Shown one piece after another: positions 33,517 through 45,073 of a stretch of DNA of 64,000 nt (the first letter of the stretch is position 1; each line of letters opens with the position of its first letter). Source of the DNA: Helianthus annuus (taxonomy: Eukaryota; Streptophyta; Magnoliopsida; Asterales; Asteraceae); assembly GCF_002127325.2 (NCBI RefSeq), contig NC_035436.2, positions 23,016,383 through 23,080,382 on the forward strand, read 5' to 3'. The position numbers were made by a program, and so were the translations under genes. The notes under the pieces are model-generated. The model saw nothing but the letters and a program-made list of their open reading frames with translations. It did not search any database and was not told the DNA's origin.

Positions 33517-36132
33517 TGTGACAACCCGAGTTTTCAAGGTTTCCATCTTCGCATTAATTACACCTTAATTGGTTAAGCTGTTTGTTTTCACGACTTGTTT
33601 GTCTCATAACGATACACCTTTCTAATATGTTAAACCGTGTTCGATTGATATGATATATGTTGTGTGCATTAAGTGTATTTAACATATTGTTGTAATGCGT
33701 ATAAATAATAGTGTATTGTATTAATATTGTGTTCGTGGATATTAAAAACAACAAACAAGGAATCCAGGAAATCATTCTCTAGCCGAAAACACCCCACCCT
33801 TCACGAAAACATAAAGTGTTTTCGTCAACTTGTGGGCCGACCAAAGCAACACATGGGCCTATGGCCCAGTAGCAATCTGTTTTAATATTTTGTTTTCCAC
33901 TTCTACGTAAAAAGCTTAATCGCCAAACCCTAGACACAATCCCCTACTACATCTCGACGGCAACAGAAAAGTGCCCCACTCGATCACCTACTTTGGAGCT
34001 CCCTTTGCCCAATCTAATTGAGAACCTATCCTACACTCATTCGGTAAGTCTATTTATATTTTGATCGCGTGTGATTTATAGGATTCGTTGTGTGATCTCG
34101 GATTTAGTATGATGTGAAATTGTTACGGATTGTAGTGAAAAATGTGATAATATGCATTGACGAATCTGATTGCATGATTTGATTTTAATATCGATGATCT
34201 AGGTTGTTCATACATGAATTATTGATGATTATTGTCAGTGGCACATGTGGGTATAACTATTGGATGATGCATGAAAGTTAAATAATGAATGATGATGCTA
34301 ATTGTGTGAATACCGATTAAGAATATTGACATATTCATAGTATTGCAGCCAATGTTTGGTCCAATTAAAATCATGTTTCATGGAAGAAAATTATAATAAA
34401 AGCTAGGATAATGATGGTCCAATAATACCATCTTTACATGCTCGGTCATAGCATTGTCAGGAAACATGTGAGGGGTTAAATGTTTTCAAACTTGATCCTT
34501 GTATAGCGTAATGATGATAATGAATCCGACAAATGGTGTTGTGCAGTTGACTATTTGGTTTGAGTTGATATTTGGTGGTCCAATACGAAACCTTGGCTGT
34601 GCATTTTTGGTCCAATGGCATGGGACTTCCATCTTGTAGGTGGGTTAAATGATAGTTGCACAGTACAAGAGCAAGTCACTAGCATACGGATCTTTTGTGT
34701 TCGATGTTGATCGGTGGTGATGGGCGGTCAACAAAGGCCATTGGTTGTGGCTTCGGCCCAATGGTGCTATAGAAATAGGTTGAGACCGAAAGATACTTGT
34801 CCTTTGAGCCATAGTAGTGTTGACCGAAGGATAGCATTGACCGAAACATAATTAGGTTGACCAAAAGATGACAGTTGGTCGAAAGATGACTTTAGGTTCG
34901 AAACATAACATTTGGTCCGAAAGATGACTTTGATAACTGTTGACCGAAAGATAAGGGTGGATTCGAAAGATATTGTAGGTTATGAACATGCTTTGAATAA
35001 TGGAACATGTGTTTGATTTATTTGGCATGCCATGCTTGGTGATGAGTGTTAATAATTGTATTCGTGCACGCTGATGATCTAATGTGAAATAATACGTGTT
35101 GTGCCGATATGCAAACTGACTGTTATGTGAACATTAAATTGCATGCGTATCATTGCGAACATGAACTGATTTGTTATACGTGCATACAATAGGACGTGAT
35201 TAATTACTTGTGAGTGCATAACCTAGCATACCGAGCAAACCAAGGTGAGTTCACACTCCTACTAAGGCATGGGATTCCCGGGTCGTGGGAATGGGTTAAA
35301 GGTTTCAATTGACTTGTAACGTACAAACGTTTTTCCTAGACTATCACCTATCATGGTCCTCGGATGTCAGGACGGTTCCGTAGGTTGGGATAACACCTAC
35401 GTGGTTCCGTAGGTTGGATAACACCTACGTGGTCACATGCCAATTACTATCCTCGATACGAAGGATACGCACGTAAAACCTACGTGTACGCATTACTTAC
35501 TTCTTCCGTAGGTTGGATAACACCTACGTGGTCATATGCCATTACTGCCTCGGATGTCAGGCACGCACGTAAAACCTACGTGTACGCATTACTTACTTCT
35601 TCCGTAGGTTGGGATAACACCTACGTGGTCATATTTTCAATTACCCTATACGCGCTTCTGTTCTCGGACGAAGAACAGGGATAATACGAATAGTCTAGTG
35701 GTCACATAACATGGGAAGCCCCCACCTGTATAACTTACTATTGGCCCTGTAGAGCCACCCGTTACTTACTGTTACGCATTTACTTACTGTGAACTCGCTC
35801 AACTAGTTTGTTGATCATTCTGTTACATGCCTTGCAGATCGTTAGGTACCTGGAGCTTGCACTGGAGAAGCGGGTTGTTGTGGGCAAGGATCGTGGTTTT
35901 ACGCTGAGCTGTTATAACATTTAAAAACTATTAACTATTGTTGGATTATTTACTATGCTTCCGCTACACTTTGAAACTATGGTTATGTTTTGAACACCTT
36001 TCGTATTGAATGGATGGTTTACATTTATTTTACTTAATATTAACTGCATGTTCAATATGATTGGTGGCTTGATCCTGGTCAGTCACGCTCCCAAGCGGTG
36101 ATACTCCGCGTGTGGATTTTGGGGGTGTGACA
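33517..36132 (+). repeat. Right LTR of the nested chromovirus
   Basis: It is identical in length to the left LTR and nearly identical in sequence. It is preceded by the polypurine-like CAAGTTGGGGATAA. Just upstream, at about 33398-33425, a second GACGAAATTCC...GGGGGGATGATGTGACACCCC motif mimics a PPT-LTR junction and may be a remnant of an earlier LTR start. Confidence 0.9.
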
Positions 36133-36818
36133 AGGATCTCCTTCAATGCCCATAGGTATTGGATGGCGGGGATCCAAACTCTTTGACCCCCTCATAAGCT
36201 AACTACTATTAATACTATAACCCGGCTATTTAGGACTGTATCCCTGCTGACTCAGACTACTTAGCCGAGGGTAACGTCACCGCCAAAAGCGGGGCCTACC
36301 ATAATTTGCATTAATAACTTAATTCATTATCTTTCAATAATCCGACCCTTTAGGATTGTATCCTTGCTGACTCAAACTACTGGGTTGAGGGTAACGTCGC
36401 CTTCAAAAGAGGGGCCTACTACAATAACTAAGATAATCTCTTAAACAAGTGCAAAAGTGCGAAAATAATCAAAGGTTATACTAATACACGTGTCGGATCC
36501 AAGTGATTCATCTTGTCTATCTGTTTTTATTTTATTTTCTTTTTCAGCATTTAGTTAGTTTTTATTTTTCTTAGTTTAAAACATTTTTCTAACTTTTTGA
36601 TTTGATTAGACGTTGAGGATAAACCGGTATTAAAAGCTCTTGTGTCCTTGGACGACCTCGGTATCTTACCAACACTATACTACGTCCACGATGGGTGCAC
36701 TTGCCCATATGTGTGTTTAGTGTTAGTGAATATCGTGTTTTATAAATTTAAAACTTGGCTAAAAGTGTAAAAAGGGCTTAATTATATATTAAAAACATAT
36801 ACACACTGACACGCATCA
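36133..36818 (+). repeat. Right LTR of the outer gypsy element, second part
   Basis: It resumes with AGGATCTCC and runs to CGCATCA, matching 21222-21898 with single-base changes such as CAATTTT/CATTTTT and TTGGATA/TTGGCTA. ATGAT follows. Confidence 0.9.
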
Positions 36819-36823
36819 ATGAT

Positions 36824-37224
36824 ATAATGTAATTTGATAGGAGTATGACATCAAATTTACACATACCATGGCGTGGGTGGATTGAGTTATTGAACAAAAA
36901 TGAGTCGTATTCGTGTGAGCCAACACTAGATATATTAACTTCTTTAAAAATTAGAATTAAAAACAGAAAAGTTTATAATTATTAAAATCCACCATGTACG
37001 TTTACGACAGGTTTTATTTCAATGTTGTTCATTATGACTTGCCAACTTGTTTGATCTTTTAAATAGACGTGCTACATATGTCGTGTTATAGTTACATGGA
37101 TTTACGTGTGTCCATATTCGAGTTATTATCCTTGATGGAAATACATAAACAGTCTTATTCGGGTTGGTTTGTTCGGGTCACATGCACCTAGGTCTTGGAT
37201 TGGATCTTGGTCTTCCTATGTGAC
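36824..37224. other. Unassigned sequence right of the gypsy insertion
   Basis: This AT-rich sequence has no recognised gene. It belongs to the left inverted-repeat locus, but I see no counterpart in the right arm, so one arm has gained or lost sequence here. Confidence 0.4.
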
Positions 37225-37507
37225 TCATAAATTTCTTATGAATTATGGAACGACCCCAGCATTACATTATCTTCGGGTACGGGTTTGTCGAACAACACAT
37301 CGACATCGCGAATCTATGAAAAGGAAACTAGGCGACAAAGGTATTGGATGCATATTATTGCGTTATGGTCAACAGAGCAAAACCTTAATTAGTTTCATGG
37401 TAACAGAACCGAATGTACTCATATCGGTTAACACTATTATCGTATCTAGAGACGCTTGGTTTGACGAACAAAGGTACAAAAGTGTTATCTTAAACCATAC
37501 AAGTTAA
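37169..37507 (+). pseudogene. copia pol fragment (integrase to RT linker)
   Basis: The encoded stretch LGDKGIGCILLRYG ... SVNTIIVSRDAWFDEQ resembles the conserved region between integrase and RT of plant copia polyproteins. There is no flanking pol sequence. The same fragment is on the minus strand at about 49436-49690. Confidence 0.6.
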
Positions 37508-38187
37508 TGATAAAGCCCCTCATTTATGTGGTGCGGATGTGGCGTGACAAAGACCCTAAGGGTTTTATCCCACACCACCCAACCTAAACGAAAGTTTGTA
37601 AACTTATTGAATCCTTGTAAGGGCATCATACACTCTCTTAAAAAAATTAGAACAAAATATTCCTAAAAGTTACCTAAAAAGTTGAGTTGTTACATGAATA
37701 CAAACCAAACCCTCAAAAATAAAGCTGAATAAAAAATTCAAGAGAATTTGCATTTGCATATAGTTAAGATGAAGATGAAGATGAAGAATAATATACATAT
37801 AGTTAAGACGAAAATGAATAATAATAATAATAATATATAATTAATCATTTAACTTTGTTTTCAGGTTGTTCAGATAATGTTACAACTTTTATATAACTAA
37901 CATAATTGGAATTATTAAATCATAATGTATTAAACCTATATAGGTGTAAATTTACTTGCTTTTTTATTAACGCATATGTAAACAAATTATGTATACATAC
38001 ATTATGCAAAGTTGGTGGCATACACAACTTTTACTATTTATTTTTATATATAAATGCATTTGTTTTTAATATTTGCTTTTTCAAAAGGTATCTAGGTACC
38101 CTATATTTAAATTTAGTTAGTTTTTACATTCAAATCAGCTTAACCATCCATCCATACATTCCCTTGACACCATAAAAAAACCTCCAC

Positions 38188-38199
38188 ATATAAATCCTA
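38188..38199 (+). promoter_or_regulatory. TATA-like box of the protease pseudogene
   Basis: ACATATAAATCC lies about 85 bp before the MKINN start codon. It is conserved in the intact copy at 48746-48757. Confidence 0.4.
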
Positions 38200-38279
38200 A
38201 AAACAAGCAAGAAGAAGCACTTTTAAATGCGTACTACTTGGATGATAACAATCTCATTTCTTACACCATTTTCCTCCAA

Positions 38280-40395
38280 ATGAAGATCAACAATTTTATA
38301 TTTTTTTCACTTTCTTTGATCTTGCAACTAGGAGTTGTGGAAAGCTTCAATTACCATGAGCAAGAACTCGAATCGGAGGAGGGATTCCAAGGGTTGTACG
38401 ACAGGTGGCGAGAACACCACAAAGTGACCGATAGAAGCCCCCAACGGTTCAATGTATTCAAGCACAACGTACGAAATATTCACAAGAAAACAAGATGAAC
38501 CTGGGATACAAGTTGCAAATAAACGAGTTTGCTACGAAGACTCACCATGAGTTTAGGAAAACCCATGCCGACTCGAAGGGTGGCCACTTCATTGCTTTTC
38601 ACGGGATTCGTAAGACCAACTTGAGTTCCAGTTATAATGATATCGATATAAATGCTATTCCACCGAGGATGGATTGGAGGGAACATATCGCTGTCACCCG
38701 TGTGAAAAATAAAGGACAATGCGGTAACACGTTTTGTCTCATTTACATACAAGTTAGTCTTTTGGGGTGGGCCCTCTTCCAAGTTTGTGAGAGAAGAGGG
38801 TAAATTTAACACCACCCTTTGTCTCTATAACTAAGGTTGGTTAATTACATATTTATATTGAAATTAATACATAAAATAGTAACTTTAGATTACCCTTGTA
38901 GTGATATGATCCTGTAACCATATTTAACACAAACAATTATCTATATATTCAAAACACTAACGTTATATTCTTTTAATCAACCAACCAATGGGGCGATGGT
39001 CCATTGACAAAGACAAAGTCTTTAAACACTTGTGTTTAGAAAGGGAAAGTCTTGGATTCAAGTCCCACAAACAACAGAGATTAAAAAAATTGCAGTTCAA
39101 AAACAAATATTTTGTAACCATATTTTAACACAAACAATTATCTATATATTCAATAATGTTATATTTTTGTAACCATAAACAATTATCTATAGTCAAATTG
39201 ATAATGTTATATATATCTTTTTTAACCATATATAACACAAACAATTATCTATATTCAAAACAATGATGTTATATTTTTGTAACCATATTTAGCACACATA
39301 GTTACAAATAATTTTGGTGTCGAGTTTACAGGAAGTTGTTTCGCATTTGCTGCGGTGGGTGCAATTGAAGGAATAAACGCCATCAGAACAGGTCAACTCT
39401 TATCATTATGAGAACAACAACTTCTTGATTGTGATTGGAGCGACAGAACCTTCCATTGCGACGGAGGGCAGGTCTGTGGCGTATTTACTTTCGTCAAAGA
39501 GCGTCAAAGAGCATGGAGGTATTGCTATAGATGAATTCTACCCTTATGTAGATAAAAGGGAAATATGCCATACATCTAAGGTACAAACAAAACTAATGAA
39601 TATAGTATAGATAACTAGATTACAATCCTTGTTATATCAAGTACAAACAGCTTTTAACGTACGAATTGTACAAATAATTATAGCAATTATGTTCGAACCA
39701 CTGTAAGTATTATTACACTACCCTGTTGAAGTAGCGTAAATGCATAATAATAAATGCTATAGTTCATTTTGTTGAAGTGTAATACTTATTACTCTACAAC
39801 AGATGAACTAGAGTAATATTAACGCTACATTAAAACTGTACCGTAATAGTAATTCTTCTAGTTGAACATATGTACTTTAGTTTTTTGTATCATTCGCATG
39901 TTAAAAACTATTTGTATTTGATTCTAACAATCTGTGTTTTGAAACCAGTATGGTCATCACTCGGTAACTGTTGATGGAACCGAGTAATTGTCAGAAGAAC
40001 ACGATGAAGAAGCGCTATTCAAAGCAGTGGTACATCAGCCTGTAACTTTTCAAATGGATCCTAGCGGTGACGGTTTCATGTTCTACAAAGAGGTAACATT
40101 TCAATCACGCATCGTTCATTTGTTATCGATGTGTTGTTTAATAGTTCATGGTGTTTAGGGAATTTTAAGTGGACTATGTGGAATGGAGCTGATGCACGCG
40201 ATGTTGATAGTTGGATACGATCAGGATCCTGATGGAACCAAGCACTGGATTGTTAAGAACTCGTGGGGCGAAGGATGGGGAGAGAAGGGATATATTCGTA
40301 TGCTGCGCGGTACGAGTATCCAAGGAGTTTGCAACATGTACGGGCATAGTAATTTCCCTCTTAAATCTCCCGAAACTAAAAACGTTGAACTCTAG
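38280..40395 (+). pseudogene. Papain-like cysteine endopeptidase pseudogene (KDEL-CysEP-like)
   Basis: Four exons are recognisable: 38280-38723, 39332-39580, 39949-40092 and 40159-40395, all with GT/AG borders matching the intact copy at 46569-48664. Lesions relative to that copy are a one-base deletion in an A run of exon 1 (about 38488), an in-frame TGA in exon 2 (about 39409), a 10-bp tandem duplication of GTCAAAGAGC in exon 2 (about 39494-39513), and a TAA plus a 3-bp insertion in exon 3 (about 39987). The last exon still encodes [19 protein letters not shown] and a C-terminal NVEL. It cannot give a functional enzyme. Transcripts could still be antisense to the intact gene. Confidence 0.88.
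38988..39100 (+). mobile_element. SINE-like sequence in intron 1 of the pseudogene
   Basis: It contains GGGGCGATGGTCCATTG (A-box-like) and GGATTCAAGTCCC (B-box-like, about 39054-39066) about 55 bases apart, ending in an A-rich tail. This fits a tRNA-derived SINE. It is present in inverted form at about 47850-47962, so it predates the duplication. Confidence 0.4.
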
Positions 40396-40670
40396 AATAC
40401 AATTTTAATTATGTTCACTCTTCATTTTATATGTAACCATCCGAGAGAGAAAACATGTCTAATGAGATTTTTTTTTTGTTACTTTATGTTTCGATTATGA
40501 GATTTATTTTCTTGATAGATTATATAACATGAAGAATACACATAATAGACGGTTCACAAGCATAAACGAACGAACACGCATGAATATAAGCGAATAAGCG
40601 TAAACAAAAACAAACAAGCACCAATTAAAAAAAGAGGAAATTGGATTTTAATAATCTCACCTAGAGGTGG
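40396..40670 (+). other. 3' flank of the protease pseudogene
   Basis: No gene is present. The sequence is conserved in the right arm, including repeated CGAACGAACACGCATG-like motifs, and contains the presumed 3' UTR. Confidence 0.4.
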
Positions 40671-41475
40671 TTGGCCATTGGCACTAGCGTACATATGGTT
40701 GTCCGACCGCTAGATCCACACAAGGATCCTTATCGCCCTCAAGAAGAAGGCGAAGAAGTACTTGGTCTAGAAGTACCGTACTTAAGCGCGATCGGTGCCC
40801 TTATGTATCTCACAAATAACGCAAGACCTGACATTGCATTTGCAGTTCATATACTAGTGAGATACAGTTCGAATCCAACACGTAGACACTGGAATGGTGT
40901 GAAACATATATTCTGATATATTTGTCGGACACAAGACTTAGGTCTTTTCTATCAAAAGGATCAAAAGTCCCAACTTGTTGGGTATGCTGATGTCGGATAT
41001 CTATTAGATCCTCACAAAGCTAAATCTTAGACAGGTTATGTATTCACATACGGTGGCACCGCAATTTCTTGGAAGTCAACTAAGCAAACACTTACAGCAA
41101 CATCATCAAATCATGTTGAATTGATAGCACTATATGATGTTGGTCGAGAATGTGTGTGGTTGAGATCAATGATTAATCACATACAAGAAGCATGTGAATT
41201 TAGAACAGATCAAGAAGGAGCCGACGATTATTTATGAAGATAATGTTGCTTGCATAGCTCAAATCAAAGAAGGTTACATCAAGGGTGATCGAACAAAGCA
41301 CATTTCGGCAAAATTCTTCTCAACATATGACTTGCAGAAAGAAGGGGAAATTGATGTTTGCTTGATCAAGTCAAGTGAAAATTTAGTTGACCTATTCACA
41401 AAATCTTTACCAAGAAGTAGTTTCGAGCAACTATCACACAAGATCGGTCTCCGTAGATTGAAAGATATTTGTTGA
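40671..41475 (+). pseudogene. copia RT end and RNase H fragment
   Basis: The first frame (40671-40916) holds [15 protein letters not shown] and ARPDIAFAV, the conserved RT/RNase H junction of copia, then a TGA. Another stop is at about 41028. RNase H continues with TAISWKSTKQ, shifts frame near 41190 and ends KEGEIDVCLIKSSENLVDLFTKSLP with its natural stop at 41473-41475. It is decayed and lacks everything upstream. A G-rich tract (CCAGGGGGAGA) follows at 41478. Confidence 0.8.
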
Positions 41476-41681
41476 ATCCAGGGGGAGAATTATATACACT
41501 TTACTCTTTTTCTCTTAACTAAGTTTTGTCCCAATGGGTTTTCTTAGTAAGATTTTTAACGAGGTAGTACAACTGATCCAGTAGTATCAGTTTATTTACA
41601 TAGGTCCTGAAGTATTTTGTTAACAATGTATAATAAGTAGTAACATATATCTGAGAGGGAGTGTTATGAATGCAGATAATA
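41476..41681 (+). other. copia 3' UTR and first 20 bp of an LTR
   Basis: After pol comes about 180 bp of 3' UTR, a second purine tract GAGAGGGAG and then TGTTATGAATGCAGATAAT at 41662. This matches the LTR start seen on the minus strand at 45073 and 56860. The LTR is cut at about 41682, where the CACTA block begins. Confidence 0.55.
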
Positions 41682-41699
41682 TTTACGAAGATGATTAAA

Positions 41700-41734
41700 T
41701 ATATATGTGTGTGTATATATATACACATATATAT

Positions 41735-41771
<37 letters not shown>

Positions 41772-41772
41772 G
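41700..41772. repeat. TA/TG microsatellite
   Basis: Alternating AT, GT and AC dinucleotides run for about 70 bp. The matching site in D2 (53323-53396) is mostly pure AT. Confidence 0.8.
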
Positions 41773-41925
41773 ATATTTGTTATAGAAAATAATACTTAAA
41801 GGAAATACTTACGTAATTTTGTTCAGCAACCGGATCAACCCAATTCCCTTGATTGTCCGTGTGGGTTTTAGCATACCGTAGGTACCCAATCCATCTCCTG
41901 TTTAACATTAAACTTCGATTAGACA

Positions 41926-42644
41926 TTAAATAAATAAAAGCTTACACACACGCACGCATACATAAAACAATACATTTTTATAGGCGGTGCTACCGTACCA
42001 CGATGTCCCCCCACGGTATGGGAATTGTTGTTTCTCGCGTACTTGTGTGTTGGCCTTGCTTCTTTTAATATAATGTTCGTCCCGAAAACCTTCGATGGTT
42101 CTCAACCAGTTATCATAGGGCATATCCGCAGGATGGTATGCCCTTGCGCTCGCAATATCATTGTAACCTCCCTTGCTCTTAAATATTTTTTTAGCGTCGA
42201 ACTTGCGGTCAGAGTACCGCTTCATAAGCACAGCCCTAATACCACCCGTCAAGTTTTTGGCCTCTAAATCACGTTCCACTACATCAAAATTGAAATTTTC
42301 CTACAAATTAAATAAAAAAGTTAAAATATCATATATAAATTAGATTTGCATGTGCTTAAATATTTGATAAAATTTTATGCATATAACTTATTTACTCGTA
42401 AGTGGTTCATGAGGGCATCCTTGTAATGTTGTTCAATGTTATCTCATCCAATTTTATCGAACGGGATGGTCCGCCACATATACAGGCCGGCCTCCCATGA
42501 AAACATATCTCTTAATTTACCAACCGGGGTATACGTGACCTGTCTGTCGAACGTAAGCGATACAGCCCCCCCCCCCCCGCCTTTTACCAGACGCCTTAGT
42601 TTCTCGTTTTTGTCTTTCCCCCTAACCTTCTTTACCAGACGCAC
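41926..42644 (-). pseudogene. CACTA (Transposase_24-like) transposase fragment in D1
   Basis: Minus-strand pieces 42644-42444 (VGKLRDMFSWEAGLYMW) and 42279-41926 (LRTIEGFRDEHYIKRSKANT ... PYRGGTSWYGSTAY) read as adjacent exons of a plant En/Spm-type transposase. A C-run at about 42567-42578 differs in length from D2. The N- and C-terminal parts are missing. Confidence 0.6.
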
Positions 42645-42984
42645 AGTTTTTTAAACTTGTTATGTTCTTAATGATTGTTTTAAATTTTGGGCGGAACGTT
42701 ATGTTTTAAATCATCATTTCAATTTCGATTAGGTGTTTTCTTAGCTCGTTATGTTTGAAATGATGAATTCAATATCAGGCACGATTTTTTAAATATGTAA
42801 TGTTCTTAATGGTGGTTTAAATTTTGATGGGTATTTTCTTAGCTCCTTTTGTTTTAAATGTTCTTCATGGTTGTTTAAATTTCGACCAAGTTCTCAAGAT
42901 TTTTTCTTTTGTTCTCACGGTTCTCACAATATTTAGGGTTCTCATTTACACCCTTCCCTATATATATATATATATATATATATC

Positions 42985-43541
42985 CAAAATCAGTACCAAA
43001 ACAAAAGTAAATCAGAGAATACTAAATCGAATACATTGATCAATCATCAACTAACAATCATTGAATTGCGAATAAAATAAGAACAATCGAAAAAAATCAG
43101 AACATTAACGAAATTAGGTGAATGTAACAACAAAGAAGAATAATAGAAGCACGTATTATGTCGAGTCGATTCCCTGAAGCGAATGTGGCCAATTATCAAA
43201 GCGGACGAGGTAGAGGTAGAGGCCGCGGCCCAGCAGAGGTCGTGGTCGTGGTCGAGGACGAGGATATACATGGCATCGAGAGTCCCAGACCACTAAAAAT
43301 AGCGATGTTGAATCGAGTCGACATAATACCGGGCGACCTTCAAAAGAGAAAAGTAACGGAAACATTTTATTGCTCGTCATCTTGATGTTACGTATCGTAT
43401 TCACTTCACTGCATCCTTAATAATGCGCCGATTCCCTTGAAACATGACTGTATATCCTTTTTGTATGAGTTGTCCCACACCCAACAGATTATGTTTCAAG
43501 CCTTGTACATAAAGAACACTCTTTTTAGATTTTTTACACAT
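42985..43541. pseudogene. Scrambled copia fragments in D1
   Basis: A 170-bp block starting CCAAAATCAGTACC (42985-43156) is followed by a plus-sense gag piece (43158-43385, VANYQSGRGRGRGRG) and then an antisense protease/integrase piece (about 43540-43400, LKHNLLSVGQL-type). The 170-bp block recurs in direct orientation at about 43800-43968, where it joins antisense gag. The order and orientations show rearrangement and not a single insertion. Confidence 0.6.
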
Positions 43542-43968
43542 GTGTAAATACAACAGATTACGCATGTGTAAATGGCAAACTTACACATGTGTAAATTTTC
43601 TTTATTTACGAATTCACGTAAATTTAAACGTGTAACTTAAATTTCTAACTTTGTATTCGAATAATAATGATAAATGTAGAAAAAAATTTTGAATTTGAAT
43701 TACTTTTGACCAAGTTCTCATGATTTTTTCATTTGTTCTCATGGTTCCCATAATATTTAGAGTTCTCATTTAAACCCTTCCCTACATATATATATATATC
43801 CAAAATCAGTACCAAAACAAAAGTAAATCAGAGAATACTAAATCGAATACATTGATCAATCATCAACTAACAATCATTGAACTGCTAGCAAAATAAGAAC
43901 AATCGAAAAAAATTAGAAAATTAACGAAATTAGGCGAATGTAACAACAAAGAAGAATAATTGAAGCAC

Positions 43969-44832
43969 GTATTTGGTTCCCGCTACTTTTCTCTTTTGAA
44001 GGTCGCCCTGTATTATGTCGACTCGATTAACCATCGCTATTTTTAGTGTTCTGGGACTCTCGATGCCATGTATATCCTCGTCCTCGACCACGACAATGAC
44101 CTCTGCTGGGACTGCGGCCTCTACCTCTACCTCGTCCGCTTTGATAATTAGCCACATTCGCTTCAGGGAATGGGGTTGCACTGGCGGGTTACCATTCATG
44201 GTTTTATAGTAGGAACTTGTTTTTTGCTCCGCGACCAGAACGCATGACATCAATTCAGAATATTTAGTAAATTTACGTTCCCGGTTTTGCTGCGACAGGA
44301 GCATGTTTGAGGCATGGAACGTTGAGAAAGTTTTTTTAAGCATGTCTTCATCAGTTATTTTTTCACCACATATTTTTTTACTCAGAGGTAATGTGAAACA
44401 AGGCAGAATTATATTCACTGACAGTCTTAAAATCCTGTAGTCGTAAATGAAGCCATTCATAGCGGGCTTTGGGGAGTAAGACTAACTTCTGGTGGTCAAA
44501 ACATTCTTTGATGTTTGTCCATAATTCAAGGGGGTCCTCAACAGTTAGATATTCCCGCTTTAGATCTTCGTGAAGACAGTTAGATATTCCCTCTTTAGAT
44601 CTTTGTGAAGATGATGGCAGAGGAATATCATACCTTTCGCTTGATCTTGAGGTGAAGTTTGATTACCGTCAATAATTGTCTCCCCCAAATTATTTGCTGT
44701 CAAATGAATTTTCGCATCAAGAGTCCATGGGAGGTAGTTGTTACCCGAGATGTCAAGTGCGGTGAATTGAAGCTTTGATAAGTTAGACATTTTATCTACA
44801 AAAGAAAGAGACATGCATTTAATAACAAGCAT
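43969..44832 (-). pseudogene. copia gag (UBN2-type) fragment in D1
   Basis: The start at 44832 leads to MSNLSKLQFTALDISGNNYL, a very common plant copia gag N-terminus. After a frame break the frame 44460-43930 gives GEKITDEDMLKKTFSTFHASNM, then an Arg/Gly-rich tract in a shifted frame. Gag would coat the RNA genome. Here it is broken by frameshifts and a 40-bp local duplication near 44565-44610. Confidence 0.7.
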
Positions 44833-44879
44833 GTGTATATAATGGATAGTCTAGGAGAACTTCGGGTTCTTTATAATTA

Positions 44880-45073
44880 AAACGTCGGGTTCTATACAAG
44901 AACACAATTTTCATATGCAGTGATGAGTTTGTGTATAAGAAAATGAGAGAAATATGAGAAGTGTATTCTTATTCATCCAACTCTATCATTATATACATGT
45001 ACATATGTAGTGGAAGATGTAACAGAAAATACAACTGGAGAAAAACCAGGACATATTATCTGTATTCATAACA
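44880..45073 (-). repeat. Start of a copia LTR in D1
   Basis: Read on the minus strand, TGTTATGAATACAGATAAT starts at 45073. It matches the LTR start at 41662 (plus) and 56860 (minus). A TATATAATGATAG box follows. The LTR end is unclear because no standard primer site is found. Confidence 0.45.

Larger units (their letters stand above)
26571..36132 (+). mobile_element. Nested Tekay/Del-type chromovirus, coding region dead
   Basis: Two LTRs of exactly 2616 bp (26571-29186 and 33517-36132) begin TGTGACAACCC and end GGGTGTGACA. The primer site TTGGTATCAGAGCC follows at about 29189. AGGAT is duplicated. Gag, RT, RNase H, integrase and a C-terminal chromodomain-like segment appear in gypsy order, which places it among the chromoviruses, most likely Tekay/Del. 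The protease is absent and RT is internally deleted. I spotted only three LTR substitutions, so the insertion is recent although the element is inactive. Confidence 0.9.
20093..36818 (+). mobile_element. Non-autonomous Ty3-gypsy-type element, interrupted by a nested element
   Basis: LTRs begin TGATGTGTG and end CGCATCA. The left is 20093-21898. The right is split into 25446-26570 and 36133-36818. A tRNA-Asp type primer site TGGCGCCGTTGCCGGGGA is at 21905-21922. A polypurine tract AAGTGTGGGGGTA ends the internal region, and a second AAGTGTGGGGGGA lies at 24128. The ATGAT duplication fixes the ends. Removing the nested Tekay leaves about 7.2 kb. The only good frame is 22303-23697. There is no RT, RNase H or integrase, so movement needs a partner. 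The primer site and PPT context are those of Athila-like gypsy elements. I noted about four substitutions between the LTRs, so insertion is recent. Confidence 0.9.
37225..40686 (+). repeat. Left inverted-repeat arm
   Basis: It runs from AAATTTCTTATGAATTATGG to TTGGCCATTGGCACTA and is the reverse complement of 46280-49703. It carries a copia integrase-RT linker fragment, a cysteine protease pseudogene and an intronic SINE-like sequence. The two arms differ by scattered substitutions and small indels. Confidence 0.85.
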
